In this document: positions 7,483-16,486 of the stretch, piece after piece
Position numbering within the stretch: the stretch's first letter is position 1
Layout: the number at the start of each line of letters is the position of its first letter
Program-made: the position numbers and the translations under genes
The notes under the pieces: generated by a model
Seen by the model: the letters and a program-made list of their open reading frames with translations, nothing else
Databases searched by the model: none
What the model was told of the DNA's origin: nothing
NCBI GenBank assembly: GCA_905188195.1
Contig: CAJJKY010000005.1
Span: 1 to 64,000 of the forward strand
Reading direction: 5' to 3'
Length of the DNA stretch: 64,000 nt
From: Streptococcus parasanguinis
GTDB lineage: Bacteria > Bacillota > Bacilli > Lactobacillales > Streptococcaceae

Positions 7483-8265
7483 TTACTCCTTTGCTTCTAC
7501 ATAATAAGGGGCTTTTTTGCGACGTTGGTAAAGGATAATGGCAAGTCCAACTAGAATCAGGATCATCGACAACCACTGGGAAACACGTAAGCCTGCAAAC
7601 ATCAAGCTATCCGTCCGCATTCCTTCGATGATCATCCGACCAAAACCATACCAGATAAGGTAAAAGGCTGTGACCTCACCTTGTCGCAAAAATTGTGGCT
7701 TCCTACGAAGAATCAAGATCAAGAGAAATCCTAACAGATTCCAACTGGATTCATACAAGAACGTTGGCTGACGGTAACTACCATCTATATACATTTGATC
7801 TCGAATAAAAGAGGGCAGGTAGTTGAGACTTTTGACAGCAGCTCCATAAGCTTCCTGGTTAAAGAAGTTTCCCCAGCGACCAATACTCTGTGCAATCATG
7901 ACGCTTGGGGCCGCAATATCTAAAAAGTCGATCGGTTCAATCAAACGTCTACGAGAGAATAGATAGAGGACAAGGGCACCTGTCAAGAGGCCACCATAAA
8001 TCGCGATTCCTCCGTTCCAGATGGCGAAAATCTCACCAAGATGCTGGCTATAATAGCCCCATTCGAAAATAACGTAATAGAGTCTGGCACCCACAATCGC
8101 TAGCGGAAAGGCGATCAAAATGAAATCAATGATATCATCTGGATCAATTTTTTTACGGGGCGCTTCTTTCATGGAAAGATAAACAGCTAGAATCAAGCCA
8201 GAGACAATACAAATTGCATACCAACGAATACTGATCGGACCTAATTGAAGGGCTACTGGATTCAT
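7483..8265 (-). CDS. lgt: prolipoprotein diacylglyceryl transferase
   Basis: Lgt transfers diacylglycerol from phosphatidylglycerol to the lipobox cysteine of prolipoproteins, the first step of lipoprotein maturation in the membrane. The 260-residue protein is polytopic and contains the family motif region [14 protein letters not shown] (near residues 128-141). It starts [16 protein letters not shown]. Its start overlaps the stop of hprK by four bases (ATGA), indicating translational coupling. Substrates in this window would include the lipoprotein at 25460. Length and motifs are normal. Confidence 0.96.
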   Translation of the reverse strand: MNPVALQLGPISIRWYAICIVSGLILAVYLSMKEAPRKKIDPDDIIDFILIAFPLAIVGARLYYVIFEWGYYSQHLGEIFAIWNGGIAIYGGLLTGALVLYLFSRRRLIEPIDFLDIAAPSVMIAQSIGRWGNFFNQEAYGAAVKSLNYLPSFIRDQMYIDGSYRQPTFLYESSWNLLGFLLILILRRKPQFLRQGEVTAFYLIWYGFGRMIIEGMRTDSLMFAGLRVSQWLSMILILVGLAIILYQRRKKAPYYVEAKE

Positions 8266-9194
8266 TCCTTCACCTCATTTTGACTAATCAACTGGGACAA
8301 ACGTTCTTCAAAAGTTTTGGTAGCATCATAGCCCATTTCTTTGGCCCGAACATTCATAGCTGCTGCTTCAATCACGACCGAAATGTTCCGACCAGTCTTC
8401 ACAGGAATGCGAATCCGAGGAATGGTCACACCACCGATTTCTAACTCTTCTGCATTATTACCCAAACGATCATAAACCTGATCCTTAGCATAATTTTCCA
8501 AGTAAACGGCGATTTGGACTTGTGAAGAATCCTTCACAGCACTCGCACCGTAGAGACTCATGACATCGATAATCCCGACACCACGGATCTCTAGTAAGTG
8601 GCGTAGGATTTCAGCTGGCTCTCCCCAAAGGGTCATCTCATCTCTCGCATAGATATCGACCCGGTCATCTGCTACAAGGCGGTGACCCCGCTTGACAAGT
8701 TCCAAACCTGTCTCGCTTTTTCCGATTCCGCTATCTCCTTGGATCAAGACACCCATCCCATAAATATCCATCAAGACACCGTGTACACTCGTACGTTCTG
8801 CTAGCCGACTATCCAAATAGCTAGAAAGCTCTCCAGATAAACGACTCGTTGCAACATTGCTCTTCAAAATGGCTAGTTGCTTCTCTTCAGCAGCTCGCAA
8901 CATTTCTTCTGGAATTTCTAAATTCCGCGCGACAATGATGACAGGTGTCTCTGGCTGGAACATCTTGCGCAAGACCTGATGACGGTTGTGAGAGCTCATC
9001 TTCACCAGGTAGGACCATTCTTTCATTCCTACAAGCTGAATCCGCTCAGGTGTGTAATAGTCGAAATAGCCCGTCATTTCAAGACCTGGACGTGAAATGT
9101 CCGCAGTCGTAATTTCCTTGCTTAAGAGGCTATCATCCCCATAAACAACCGATAGACGAAGCTTTTCCTGTATATCGCGAACAGTAACTGCCAT
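8262..9194 (-). CDS. hprK: HPr kinase/phosphorylase
   Basis: HprK phosphorylates HPr on Ser-46 in response to glycolytic intermediates and removes that phosphate, giving CcpA its co-repressor. The 310-residue protein has the P-loop [13 protein letters not shown] (about 152-164), the following ADDRVD motif and the HPrK signature around [12 protein letters not shown] took the ATG at 9194 (MAVTVRDIQ), which has AAGGGAGA upstream, over a TTG six codons earlier. It is the first gene of the operon with lgt. ccpA, its functional partner, is at 39195. Confidence 0.96.
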   Translation of the reverse strand: MAVTVRDIQEKLRLSVVYGDDSLLSKEITTADISRPGLEMTGYFDYYTPERIQLVGMKEWSYLVKMSSHNRHQVLRKMFQPETPVIIVARNLEIPEEMLRAAEEKQLAILKSNVATSRLSGELSSYLDSRLAERTSVHGVLMDIYGMGVLIQGDSGIGKSETGLELVKRGHRLVADDRVDIYARDEMTLWGEPAEILRHLLEIRGVGIIDVMSLYGASAVKDSSQVQIAVYLENYAKDQVYDRLGNNAEELEIGGVTIPRIRIPVKTGRNISVVIEAAAMNVRAKEMGYDATKTFEERLSQLISQNEVKE

Positions 9195-9303
9195 ATCATT
9201 CTCCCTTTTCAAATTCTCTCTCTATTATAGCAGATTTTCTCTTCAGACGAGAGACTGAAGTGTCATTTGAAAGGTCCATTTTCAACTCCTTTTTAAGGCA
9301 AGC

Positions 9304-9337
9304 AAAAAGAGGCCAAGACAAAGGTCTCCAACCTCTA
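9304..9337 (-). terminator. terminator after the 9367 gene
   Basis: On the minus strand AGAGG...CCTCT followed by TTTTTG, about 30 nt past the stop codon at 9367. Confidence 0.65.
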
Positions 9338-9366
9338 GGAAATGATGGGAACATATGAAGAATGCT

Positions 9367-9741
9367 CTAGCCTTGGCCTTGCAAAAAATCTTTAATCATA
9401 GATTTGATTCCGGTAGAGACCACATAGACCACCGCATTTGAAGGAAATGCGATCAAGCCAAGCATAAAAACGGAAGGTCCTCCCCCCAACAAGGAGAAAA
9501 CCAGATACAAAACCGGCAGAAATAAAATCGAAAACCGATAAATTTGTGACTTTCTAGCCATTTCTGTTGGCAGAAACAAGAGGTAGAAGAGACTATTCCA
9601 AATGCCCAGTGGAAAAAGGAGCATTCCGATCAAAACTGTTCCAACTCCTTCACCAAAAACACGATTTAAAATGAAAAACTGTCCTATAAAACTGAAGAAG
9701 AGATATAGAATAAAAGCAAGGGAATAGAACTTCTGCTTCAC
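9367..9741 (-). CDS. hypothetical membrane protein paired with the PspC protein
   Basis: The 124-residue protein is very hydrophobic with about four predicted membrane segments (starting near residues 5, 30, 70 and 90) and a short cytoplasmic tail. I do not recognise a family. The start is GTG with AAAAGGAA upstream. It follows the PspC-domain gene by 12 nt and shares its terminator, so the two are probably expressed together in response to envelope stress. Function is unknown. Confidence 0.7.
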   Translation of the reverse strand: MKQKFYSLAFILYLFFSFIGQFFILNRVFGEGVGTVLIGMLLFPLGIWNSLFYLLFLPTEMARKSQIYRFSILFLPVLYLVFSLLGGGPSVFMLGLIAFPSNAVVYVVSTGIKSMIKDFLQGQG

Positions 9742-9753
9742 TCGGATTTCCTT

Positions 9754-10035
9754 TTAGAAAAATGGACTATCATTCTGATCATGGATGGGTTCGGCCTCTT
9801 TTCTTCGACGAGGTCGAGAGCCATAGTCAAACATTTCCTGCTCCTCCTCGTCCTTATAAGGTAAGGTCGTATCTAACAGTAAGTAGATAATCACACCGAT
9901 AAAGGCATGAGAAACCGTGAAAAGAATAAACAAGAAGCGTAGGAGAGTTACACTCAGACCAAATTTATCAGCTAAGCCAGCTAGCACACCTGAAACCAGG
10001 CGATGTCGTTTTAATTTGTAAAATGATGATGTCAT
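9754..10035 (-). CDS. PspC-domain envelope stress protein
   Basis: The 93-residue protein has the PspC domain at its N-terminus: a basic KLKRHRLVSGVLAGLADKFGLS, then a membrane helix (LLRFLFILFTVSHAFIGVIIYLLL). A charged C-terminal tail follows. PspC proteins sense or respond to membrane damage; in pneumococcus a PspC-domain gene belongs to the LiaR regulon. The start has AGAGGAAA upstream. A perfect dyad (10053-10081) surrounds a -10-like sequence directly before it, a likely regulator site. Confidence 0.85.
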   Translation of the reverse strand: MTSSFYKLKRHRLVSGVLAGLADKFGLSVTLLRFLFILFTVSHAFIGVIIYLLLDTTLPYKDEEEQEMFDYGSRPRRRKEAEPIHDQNDSPFF

Positions 10036-10052
10036 TTGATTTTCCTCTTTCT

Positions 10053-10081
10053 AGTTAGACCTATTTTAGCAGAGTCTAACT
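10053..10081 (-). promoter_or_regulatory. 8-bp dyad around the PspC promoter, candidate stress-regulator operator
   Basis: AGTTAGAC and GTCTAACT form perfect arms 13 nt apart and enclose TAAAAT (minus strand), a likely -10. The AGAC/GTCT half sites look like those of LiaR/CesR-type regulators, which is recall, not proof. It could also act as a weak hairpin after sprT. Confidence 0.5.
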
Positions 10082-10109
10082 GGAAAGAGATCCGCCTAAA
10101 GACCGATTC

Positions 10110-10565
10110 TTACTCTTGTCTCATTTCAAGGAATTGCAGGCGGCTGCGACAACGACCGCAGGCATATTTCTTCAGATCGATTTTTCGCTTTCGTCTATAC
10201 TCTTGGCCACAATGGGGACATTGATAGAGATAGATCCTCTTGACTCGCCCAGTTCTATCTGGTAGAGGTGGTGTGAAACGAAGAGCGTCCACTTGCTGGA
10301 GGAGTTGCTTAAAGGCTAGATCTTTGTGGCGAAAGCCTTTACCTTGATCGTAAAGATGGTAATGGCAGAGCTCATGGCGGACGATTTTGCGAAAGACCTC
10401 TAACCCGAAAACTTGGTATATTTTCGGGTTGAAATCAAGGTGTCGATCCTTGGGAAAGAAACGACCCCCAGTGGTTTGAAGACGTGAATTCCACTCTGCT
10501 CGATGCCGGAATTCTCTCCCAAAATCTTCCAGGGATACTTGGCGCACATACTCAGTCAGATTCAT
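10110..10565 (-). CDS. SprT-like zinc metallopeptidase-fold protein
   Basis: The 151-residue protein has the zinc motif HELCHYH near residues 85-91 and a C-terminal zinc ribbon (YQCPHCG then [14 protein letters not shown]). This is the SprT-like layout found in Firmicutes. The biological role is not settled; eukaryotic relatives cut DNA-protein crosslinks. The gene overlaps the 3' end of tex by 14 nt, so it is translated from the same transcript. The starting residues [16 protein letters not shown] agree with the family. Confidence 0.85.
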   Translation of the reverse strand: MNLTEYVRQVSLEDFGREFRHRAEWNSRLQTTGGRFFPKDRHLDFNPKIYQVFGLEVFRKIVRHELCHYHLYDQGKGFRHKDLAFKQLLQQVDALRFTPPLPDRTGRVKRIYLYQCPHCGQEYRRKRKIDLKKYACGRCRSRLQFLEMRQE

Positions 10566-12678
10566 TCGGAGCTACCAAACTGAGATTGACTTTTTCGCGT
10601 TCCACATCAATCTTCTTCACCCAGACGGTAACCAAATCACCTACTGAGACGACCTGGCTTGGATGCTTGATAAACTGCTTGCTCATATGGGAGATATGAA
10701 TCAAGCCATCTTCGTGAATGCCAATATCGACAAAGGCTCCAAAGTCAACCACATTGCGCACAACCCCTTCTAATTTTTGGCCAATATGCAGGTCTTTAAT
10801 ATCCAAGACATCCTGACGGAGCACGGGTGCATCAAAGGAATCCCGCAAATCGCGACCTGGTTTTAGGAGATCGGCAATGATATCTTTCAGAGTTTCTGGT
10901 CCCAGATCCAGCTGAGTAGACATCTCCTTTATGTTCACAGCTTTTAATTTTTCCTGAGCGGATGCATCGAGTTCGGTCATTTCAAGAAGCTGAAAAAGTT
11001 TTTCAACTTCCTTGTAACTTTCAGGGTGAACGCCGGTATTGTCCAAGATGTTTTTACTTTCAGGGATGCGTAAGAATCCAGCAGCCTGCTCGAAAGCCTT
11101 GGCTCCGAGACGAGGGACTTTTTTAATCTGTGCTCGTGAAAGAATCATTCCTTCTTCTTCCCGGTATTTCACGATATTTTCAGAGATGGTCTTATTGAGT
11201 CCTGCTACATGGGCTAAGAGAGAGGGACTAGCTGTATTGATATTGACCCCAACTTGGTTGACGACAGTATCTACCACGAAATCCAAGCTTTCTGTCAGTT
11301 TTTTCTGATTGACATCGTGCTGGTATTGACCCACACCGATGGATTTGGCATCGATTTTCACCAATTCTGCTAGCGGATCTTGCAAGCGGCGGGCAATGGA
11401 GATGGCCGAGCGTTTTTCAACGGTTAGCTCTGGGAACTCATGACGAGCCAACTCACTAGCTGAGTAGACAGAAGCTCCGCTTTCATTAACAATAACATAG
11501 CGAACTCCTGGATGGTCATGAAGCACCTCTGCGACAAAGGCCTCACTTTCACGGCTGGCGGTTCCATTTCCAATCGCAATAATTTCTACTCCGAACTCCT
11601 TGATCCAGGAAGACAGATCTTTTTTAGCCTGCTCGATCTGAGCTGGTTTTGCAGGAGCAACTGGATAGATGACATGGGTGGCAAGCATCTTTCCTGTCTC
11701 ATCGACAACGGCTAGTTTAGCACCAGTCCGAAAGGCTGGGTCAAATCCAAGGACCACGCGCCCTTTTAATGGAGGAATGAGCAATAGATTCCGTAGATTC
11801 TCAGAGAACAATTGAATGGCTCCGTCTTCTGCCACCTCCGTCAACTCTGTCCGAATCCGACGTTCAATCGCAGGAACGATTTTTTTCTTAACCGCTTGTT
11901 GAATAACCTCATCGACATAGGCATTTTTAGTTTTAAAACGAGCCTCAAAAATACGAATGATTCGATCCAGTTGGTGCTCGAATCCGACTTTGAGAACGCC
12001 CAATTTTTCCCCACGATTGAGAGCTAGAGTCCGGTAGCCTTGCATATTCTTGATCTTCTCAGAAAAATCATAATAGATTTCAAAGGTTCTCTTAGGATCT
12101 AAGCTTTCATCCTTCAAGGTTGACGTCATGAGGGAATGCCCATGAATTTCTTGATAGGTGAGGGCCCGTAATTGGGTATCCTCTGAAATAGCTTCTACCA
12201 GAATATCCACTGCACCAGCTAAAGCTGCGGTTTCAGTTGTGAAGGCCTCACAGGTAAATTTCTGAGCCTCTGCTTCCAAGTCTGGACTATTTTGCAAAAT
12301 GAGACGTGCCAAGGGGAAAAGTCCTGCTTCTCGTGCAATCGTCGCCTTGGTCCGCCGTTTTTCCTTATATGGGAGATAGAGCTCTTCGACATCCGCTAAT
12401 TTTTCAGCAGCCTCAATAGCCTGCTTGAGCGCCTCTGTCAGTTTGCCTTGTTCCTCAATCTTAGCAAGGACAGTTTCCTTTCGTTCGGCTAGAGTCGTTA
12501 ACGATTTGTCCCGGTCAATAATGGCCTTGATCGCTACTTCATCTAAATTTCCCGTCATATCTTTTCGATAGCGGGCAATGAAAGGAATAGTTGAGCCTTC
12601 TGCGGTCAGACTCAATACGGTATCGATTTGTTTTAAGCTAACACCCAATTCTTGGGCTATTTTTTCATATTTATCCAT
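10552..12678 (-). CDS. tex: Tex family RNA-binding transcription accessory protein
   Basis: Tex is a multi-domain nucleic-acid-binding protein related to eukaryotic Spt6 that affects transcription and stress or toxin expression. The 708-residue protein has the N-terminal helical domain, a YqgF-like RNase H-fold region ([18 protein letters not shown], about residues 320-337), tandem helix-hairpin-helix segments ([28 protein letters not shown]) and a C-terminal S1 domain ([20 protein letters not shown]). I chose ATG 12678 ([12 protein letters not shown]) as the conserved start. There is no proper ribosome site; TATAAT ends 7 nt upstream, suggesting leaderless mRNA. Confidence 0.94.
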   Translation of the reverse strand: MDKYEKIAQELGVSLKQIDTVLSLTAEGSTIPFIARYRKDMTGNLDEVAIKAIIDRDKSLTTLAERKETVLAKIEEQGKLTEALKQAIEAAEKLADVEELYLPYKEKRRTKATIAREAGLFPLARLILQNSPDLEAEAQKFTCEAFTTETAALAGAVDILVEAISEDTQLRALTYQEIHGHSLMTSTLKDESLDPKRTFEIYYDFSEKIKNMQGYRTLALNRGEKLGVLKVGFEHQLDRIIRIFEARFKTKNAYVDEVIQQAVKKKIVPAIERRIRTELTEVAEDGAIQLFSENLRNLLLIPPLKGRVVLGFDPAFRTGAKLAVVDETGKMLATHVIYPVAPAKPAQIEQAKKDLSSWIKEFGVEIIAIGNGTASRESEAFVAEVLHDHPGVRYVIVNESGASVYSASELARHEFPELTVEKRSAISIARRLQDPLAELVKIDAKSIGVGQYQHDVNQKKLTESLDFVVDTVVNQVGVNINTASPSLLAHVAGLNKTISENIVKYREEEGMILSRAQIKKVPRLGAKAFEQAAGFLRIPESKNILDNTGVHPESYKEVEKLFQLLEMTELDASAQEKLKAVNIKEMSTQLDLGPETLKDIIADLLKPGRDLRDSFDAPVLRQDVLDIKDLHIGQKLEGVVRNVVDFGAFVDIGIHEDGLIHISHMSKQFIKHPSQVVSVGDLVTVWVKKIDVEREKVNLSLVAPNESD

Positions 12679-12685
12679 AGCTTCT

Positions 12686-12694
12686 ATTATAGCA
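12686..12694 (-). promoter_or_regulatory. extended -10 promoter of tex, possible leaderless start
   Basis: TGC-TATAAT on the minus strand followed by AGAAGCT and ATG. Transcription would start at or next to the start codon. The -35 region is weak (CCTTGA with a 16-nt spacer), normal for extended -10 promoters. Confidence 0.65.
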
Positions 12695-12820
12695 TATTTT
12701 GCTGCCATCAAGGGGTGAGATCGCCTGTTCTGGTCTCTGTTTCAGGGATTTTTCATAGAATAATTTTGACCCTCTTGATCTTTCCTTTTATGCTCCATTT
12801 CCCCCTTGCTCTTCCCTTTT

Positions 12821-12829
12821 TGTTATAAT
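12821..12829 (+). promoter_or_regulatory. extended -10 promoter of the permease operon
   Basis: TGT-TATAAT about 28 nt before the start codon of the small gene at 12858; the -35 region is poor. Confidence 0.65.
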
Positions 12830-12857
12830 GATAGAAAATGAATAAGGAGGCCCAATA

Positions 12858-13007
12858 ATGGCTATTAAATTCTCAAAAACAGATGATCTTGATAAAATGT
12901 TTGAAAACTTTGCAAGTTTTCCAGATGTAGAAAAAACAGTCGAATTCCCTGAAGAAAAAAAGAAGGCAGAAACTGCTACAACTAAAGATGCAAAGAAGGC
13001 TAAGTAA
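12858..13007 (+). CDS. small charged protein, SPJ_0845-type family
   Basis: This is a 49-residue protein starting MAIKFSKTDDLDKMFENF with a perfect AAGGAGG ribosome site. The N-terminal half is acidic and helical and the tail is rich in Lys and Ala. It matches, from memory, a short streptococcal family named after SPJ_0845; function is unknown. Its stop overlaps the ATG of the permease by one base, so the two are translationally coupled. The position suggests an accessory to the permease pair, but that is inference. Confidence 0.75.
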   Translation: MAIKFSKTDDLDKMFENFASFPDVEKTVEFPEEKKKAETATTKDAKKAK

Positions 13008-13912
13008 TGACATTCTTTCAACACCTTCCCTCTAGTGTCTTGCAGGCTGGGGCTATTTTTCTCTCGATTATTATCGAGGCCCTACCGTTTGTCCTAATCG
13101 GAAGTATCATTTCAGGGATTATCGAGGTCTATATCACCCCCGAGAGGGTCTACCGCTTTCTTCCCAAAAATAAATTTGGGCGGATCTTCTTTGGGACTTT
13201 TATCGGCTTTATCTTTCCTTCCTGTGAATGTGGAATTGTTCCCATTATCAATCGCTTTCTAGAAAAGAAAGTCCCAAGTTATACTGCTGTTCCCTTTTTG
13301 GTGACAGCACCGGTCATCAATCCTATCGTTCTCTTTGCGACCTACTCAGCCTTTGGGAATTCTGTCAAGATGGCCCTCTACCGAGCCCTTGGTTCCCTAC
13401 TGGTCGCAACGGTGCTAGGGATCTTTCTTGGTTTTATTCAGACAGATTCGATCCAAAAAGAACATCGTAAGGCTGTACATGAACATGATTTTAGGGACTT
13501 GAGCAAAGGTCAAAAGCTCTTCCAAGTCTTGGTGCAAGCCATTGATGAATTCTTTGATACGGGACGTTACCTGGTATTTGGTTGCCTCTTTGCCAGCCTC
13601 GTCCAAGTCTACGTCCCAACACGGATCCTCACTTCGATCAGTGCGACACCGGTTATTGCTATTCTCCTTCTCATGGTCTTGTCCTTTCTCCTCTCACTTT
13701 GTAGCGAGGCGGACGCCTTTGTTGGATCCTCTCTTCTGTCGAGTTTTGGAGTAGCGCCGGTTCTTGCCTTTCTGGTGATTGGGCCTATGCTTGATGTCAA
13801 AAATCTCCTCATGATGAAAAATTATCTCAAGACCCGTTTTATCTGGCAATTTATCGGGATTGTGAGTGGAGTTGTGCTCCTTTATGCTTGGTTTGTGGGG
13901 GTAGTGCTATGA
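13007..13912 (+). CDS. permease (DUF318/YraQ-like family)
   Basis: The 301-residue polytopic membrane protein shows two homologous halves with motifs PSCECGIVPI (near residue 75) and SLCSEADAFVGSSLL (near residue 230), characteristic of the permease family previously called DUF318. Proposed substrates include metal or metalloid complexes, but none is established here. It overlaps the preceding small gene by 1 nt and the following gene by 4 nt (ATGA). The three genes therefore form one tight operon with a shared terminator. Confidence 0.85.
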   Translation: MTFFQHLPSSVLQAGAIFLSIIIEALPFVLIGSIISGIIEVYITPERVYRFLPKNKFGRIFFGTFIGFIFPSCECGIVPIINRFLEKKVPSYTAVPFLVTAPVINPIVLFATYSAFGNSVKMALYRALGSLLVATVLGIFLGFIQTDSIQKEHRKAVHEHDFRDLSKGQKLFQVLVQAIDEFFDTGRYLVFGCLFASLVQVYVPTRILTSISATPVIAILLLMVLSFLLSLCSEADAFVGSSLLSSFGVAPVLAFLVIGPMLDVKNLLMMKNYLKTRFIWQFIGIVSGVVLLYAWFVGVVL

Positions 13913-14724
13913 TTCGTTTCTTGATATTAGCTGGCTATTTTGAGCTCACCATGTACCTGCAATTATCTGGTAAGCTCAATCAATACATCAACTTACACTA
14001 TTCTTACTTGGCTTATATTTCCATGTTCCTGTCCTTTGTTTTAGCTCTTGTGCAGCTGATCATCTGGGTCAAGCAAATGAAGATCCACAGTCATCTCTCT
14101 GGCTTCTGGGCAAAAGTGGCGAGTATTTTCTTGCTCTGTATTCCTTTGTTTGTCGGGCTATTTTTCCCTACAGTGACACTAGATTCCCAAACAGTCTCTG
14201 CCAAAGGCTACCACTTCCCGGTTGCTGCTGGTTCTTCCAAGGAAATCCAGCAGGACGAAGGGACAACAACCCAGTATCTCAAACCAGATACTAGTAGCTA
14301 TTTTACAAAGTCAGCCTATGAATCAGAAATGAAGCAGGCTGCAAAGAAATATGTTGATAAAAAAGTGATCCAGGTAACCACTGAGAATTACATGGAAGTC
14401 ATGGAAGTGATTTATGATTATCCTGACCAATTTGCAGGAAAGACAATCGAGCTGACCGGCTTTGTATACAATGACCCCAATAACAAGGATAGCCAATTCC
14501 TCTTTCGCTTTGGGATCATCCACTGTATCGCAGATTCCGGAGTCTACGGTCTTTTAACAACCGGTGCTCCCCAACATTTTGAAAATAATACTTGGATCCA
14601 TGCAAAAGGAACCTTGTCCATTGAATACCACAAACAGCTCAAGCAAAGCTTGCCTGTCCTCCACATTACGGATTGTCAAACCATTACACAACCAGATAAT
14701 CCTTATGTCTACCGCGTATTCTGA
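13909..14724 (+). CDS. TIGR03943-type permease partner protein
   Basis: The 271-residue protein has N-terminal membrane helices at about residues 1-20, 35-57 and 70-92, then a large soluble domain with the conserved segment IELTGFVYND and the closing NPYVYRVF. This two-part layout, encoded next to a DUF318-type permease, fits the TIGR03943 'permease subunit' family. The ATG at 13909 overlaps the stop of the permease as ATGA; an in-frame ATG at 13888 inside the permease is less likely. The role is probably as a subunit of the transporter. Confidence 0.82.
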   Translation: MIRFLILAGYFELTMYLQLSGKLNQYINLHYSYLAYISMFLSFVLALVQLIIWVKQMKIHSHLSGFWAKVASIFLLCIPLFVGLFFPTVTLDSQTVSAKGYHFPVAAGSSKEIQQDEGTTTQYLKPDTSSYFTKSAYESEMKQAAKKYVDKKVIQVTTENYMEVMEVIYDYPDQFAGKTIELTGFVYNDPNNKDSQFLFRFGIIHCIADSGVYGLLTTGAPQHFENNTWIHAKGTLSIEYHKQLKQSLPVLHITDCQTITQPDNPYVYRVF

Positions 14725-14776
14725 TGGAGTCACCAAGTTTCTTCGGTAATCGATCCAAACAGCTTATAGCAATTGA

Positions 14777-14806
14777 AGCTAGAATCCACATTGGTTCTAG
14801 CTTTTA
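14777..14806 (+). terminator. terminator of the permease operon
   Basis: AGCTAGAA-tccacattgg-TTCTAGCT followed by TTT. Confidence 0.82.
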
Positions 14807-14928
14807 CTATGCTTTCCTCTCAAATCCTCTAATCCAAGCGGAAAATATTCGGAACAACGATTCCATCAAAGAAATCTTGTAGATTTTATGGTAAAATATG
14901 GTTAATAAAATAGGAAATAGGTACTTAA

Positions 14929-16395
14929 ATGTCTTCAAAAGTTATTGTAACCATTTTCGGGGCTAGTGGAGATTTAGCCAAGCGCAAACTCTACCCATCC
15001 CTTTTTAGACTCTATAAATCAGGAAATCTATCTGAAAACTTTGCGGTTATCGGAACAGCCCGCAGACCATGGAGCAAGGAATACTTTGAATCAGTCGTGG
15101 TAGAATCCATCACAGATCTGGCAGATAGCCCTCAACAAGCTCAAGAATTCGCTAGCCATTTCTACTACCAAAGCCACGATGTCAATGATACCGAACATTA
15201 TATCGCTCTGCGTGAATTGCAAAATAGCTTGGATGAAAAATACCAAACGGAACATAACAAGGTCTTCTTCTTGTCCATGGCTCCTCAATTTTTTGGAACC
15301 ATTGCCAAACACCTTAAATCAGAAGGCATTGTGGATGGACAAGGCTTTGAGCGCTTGATCGTTGAAAAACCTTTCGGTACAGACCTGGAAACAGCTAGTC
15401 AGCTCAACAAGGAATTGGAAGAAACCTTTGATGAAGAACAAATCTTCCGGATCGACCATTATCTTGGAAAAGAAATGATCCAAAATATCTTTGCCATTCG
15501 TTTTGGAAATCTTATTTTTGATAATCTTTGGAACCGAGATTTTATTGACAATATCCAAATTACCTTTGCTGAACGCTTGGGGGTTGAAGAACGCGGTGGC
15601 TACTATGATCACTCAGGGGCCCTTCGGGACATGGTGCAAAATCATACCCTTCAGCTTTTGTCATTGCTTGCCATGGATAAACCAGCTACCTTTACTAAGG
15701 ATGCGATTCGGGCAGAAAAGGTTAAAGTTTTTGAGCAATTGCACAATCCAACAGATGACGAATTAAAGAAATTCTTTATCCGTGGTCAATACCATTCAGG
15801 TACGATCGAAGGGAAAAAAGATATCTCTTATCGCAGTGAGCCAAATGTCGACCCTGAATCTACTACGGAGACCTATGCTTCTGGTGCGTTCTTTGTTGAT
15901 AGTGAGCGCTTCCGCGGTGTGCCTTTCTTCTTCCGTACCGGAAAACGCTTGACCCAAAAAGGAACCATGGTCAATGTGGTTTTCAAGCAAACCGACTCCA
16001 TCTTTGGACATAGCTTGCAACCAAATATCTTGACCATTTATATCCAACCAAACGAAGGTTTCTCATTGAGCATCAACGGAAAAGAGGTCGGAGAAACATT
16101 CAGCATCGCACCGATTTCCTTTGATTACGAAACAGATGCGACCGCAACTGGGGCTTCACCAGAGCCTTATGAAAAATTAATTTTCGACGTTTTGAACAAT
16201 GACTCAACCAATTACAGCCACTGGCACGAAGTCCGTGCTTCATGGCAATTGATTGACCGGATTGAAAAACTATGGGCTGAAAATGGAGCTCCGCTCTATG
16301 AATACAAGTCAGGATCCATGGGACCAACTGCATCCGATGATCTCCTTGCAGAATACGGAGCTGAATGGGTTTGGAAACCTGAACCTAAGAATTAA
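14929..16395 (+). CDS. zwf: glucose-6-phosphate 1-dehydrogenase
   Basis: Zwf oxidises glucose-6-phosphate with NADP to 6-phosphogluconolactone, the entry step of the oxidative pentose phosphate path and a main NADPH source. The 488-residue protein has the dinucleotide motif GASGDLAKRK (residues 9-18) and the active-site RIDHYLGKE (about 173-181). Length and motifs are complete. It stands alone between two terminators. I saw no confident promoter; a TAAAAT at 14892 is a possible -10. Confidence 0.97.
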   Translation: MSSKVIVTIFGASGDLAKRKLYPSLFRLYKSGNLSENFAVIGTARRPWSKEYFESVVVESITDLADSPQQAQEFASHFYYQSHDVNDTEHYIALRELQNSLDEKYQTEHNKVFFLSMAPQFFGTIAKHLKSEGIVDGQGFERLIVEKPFGTDLETASQLNKELEETFDEEQIFRIDHYLGKEMIQNIFAIRFGNLIFDNLWNRDFIDNIQITFAERLGVEERGGYYDHSGALRDMVQNHTLQLLSLLAMDKPATFTKDAIRAEKVKVFEQLHNPTDDELKKFFIRGQYHSGTIEGKKDISYRSEPNVDPESTTETYASGAFFVDSERFRGVPFFFRTGKRLTQKGTMVNVVFKQTDSIFGHSLQPNILTIYIQPNEGFSLSINGKEVGETFSIAPISFDYETDATATGASPEPYEKLIFDVLNNDSTNYSHWHEVRASWQLIDRIEKLWAENGAPLYEYKSGSMGPTASDDLLAEYGAEWVWKPEPKN

Positions 16396-16398
16396 GGA

Positions 16399-16422
16399 AA
16401 GCCACCTTCGGGTGGTTTTTTT
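16399..16422 (+). terminator. zwf terminator
   Basis: AAGCCACC-ttcg-GGTGG followed by seven T. Confidence 0.9.
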
Positions 16423-16437
16423 GATAGCGCAAGGAAA

Positions 16438-16476
16438 CAAAAAGACAAATTGTTCTTCCAACAATTTGTCTTTTTC
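16438..16476. terminator. ftsY-operon terminator (bidirectional)
   Basis: AAAAGACAAATTGTT-cttcc-AACAATTTGTCTTTTT, a 15-bp stem with runs on both sides, between the convergent zwf and ftsY genes. Confidence 0.9.
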
Positions 16477-16486
16477 TATTCGACTC

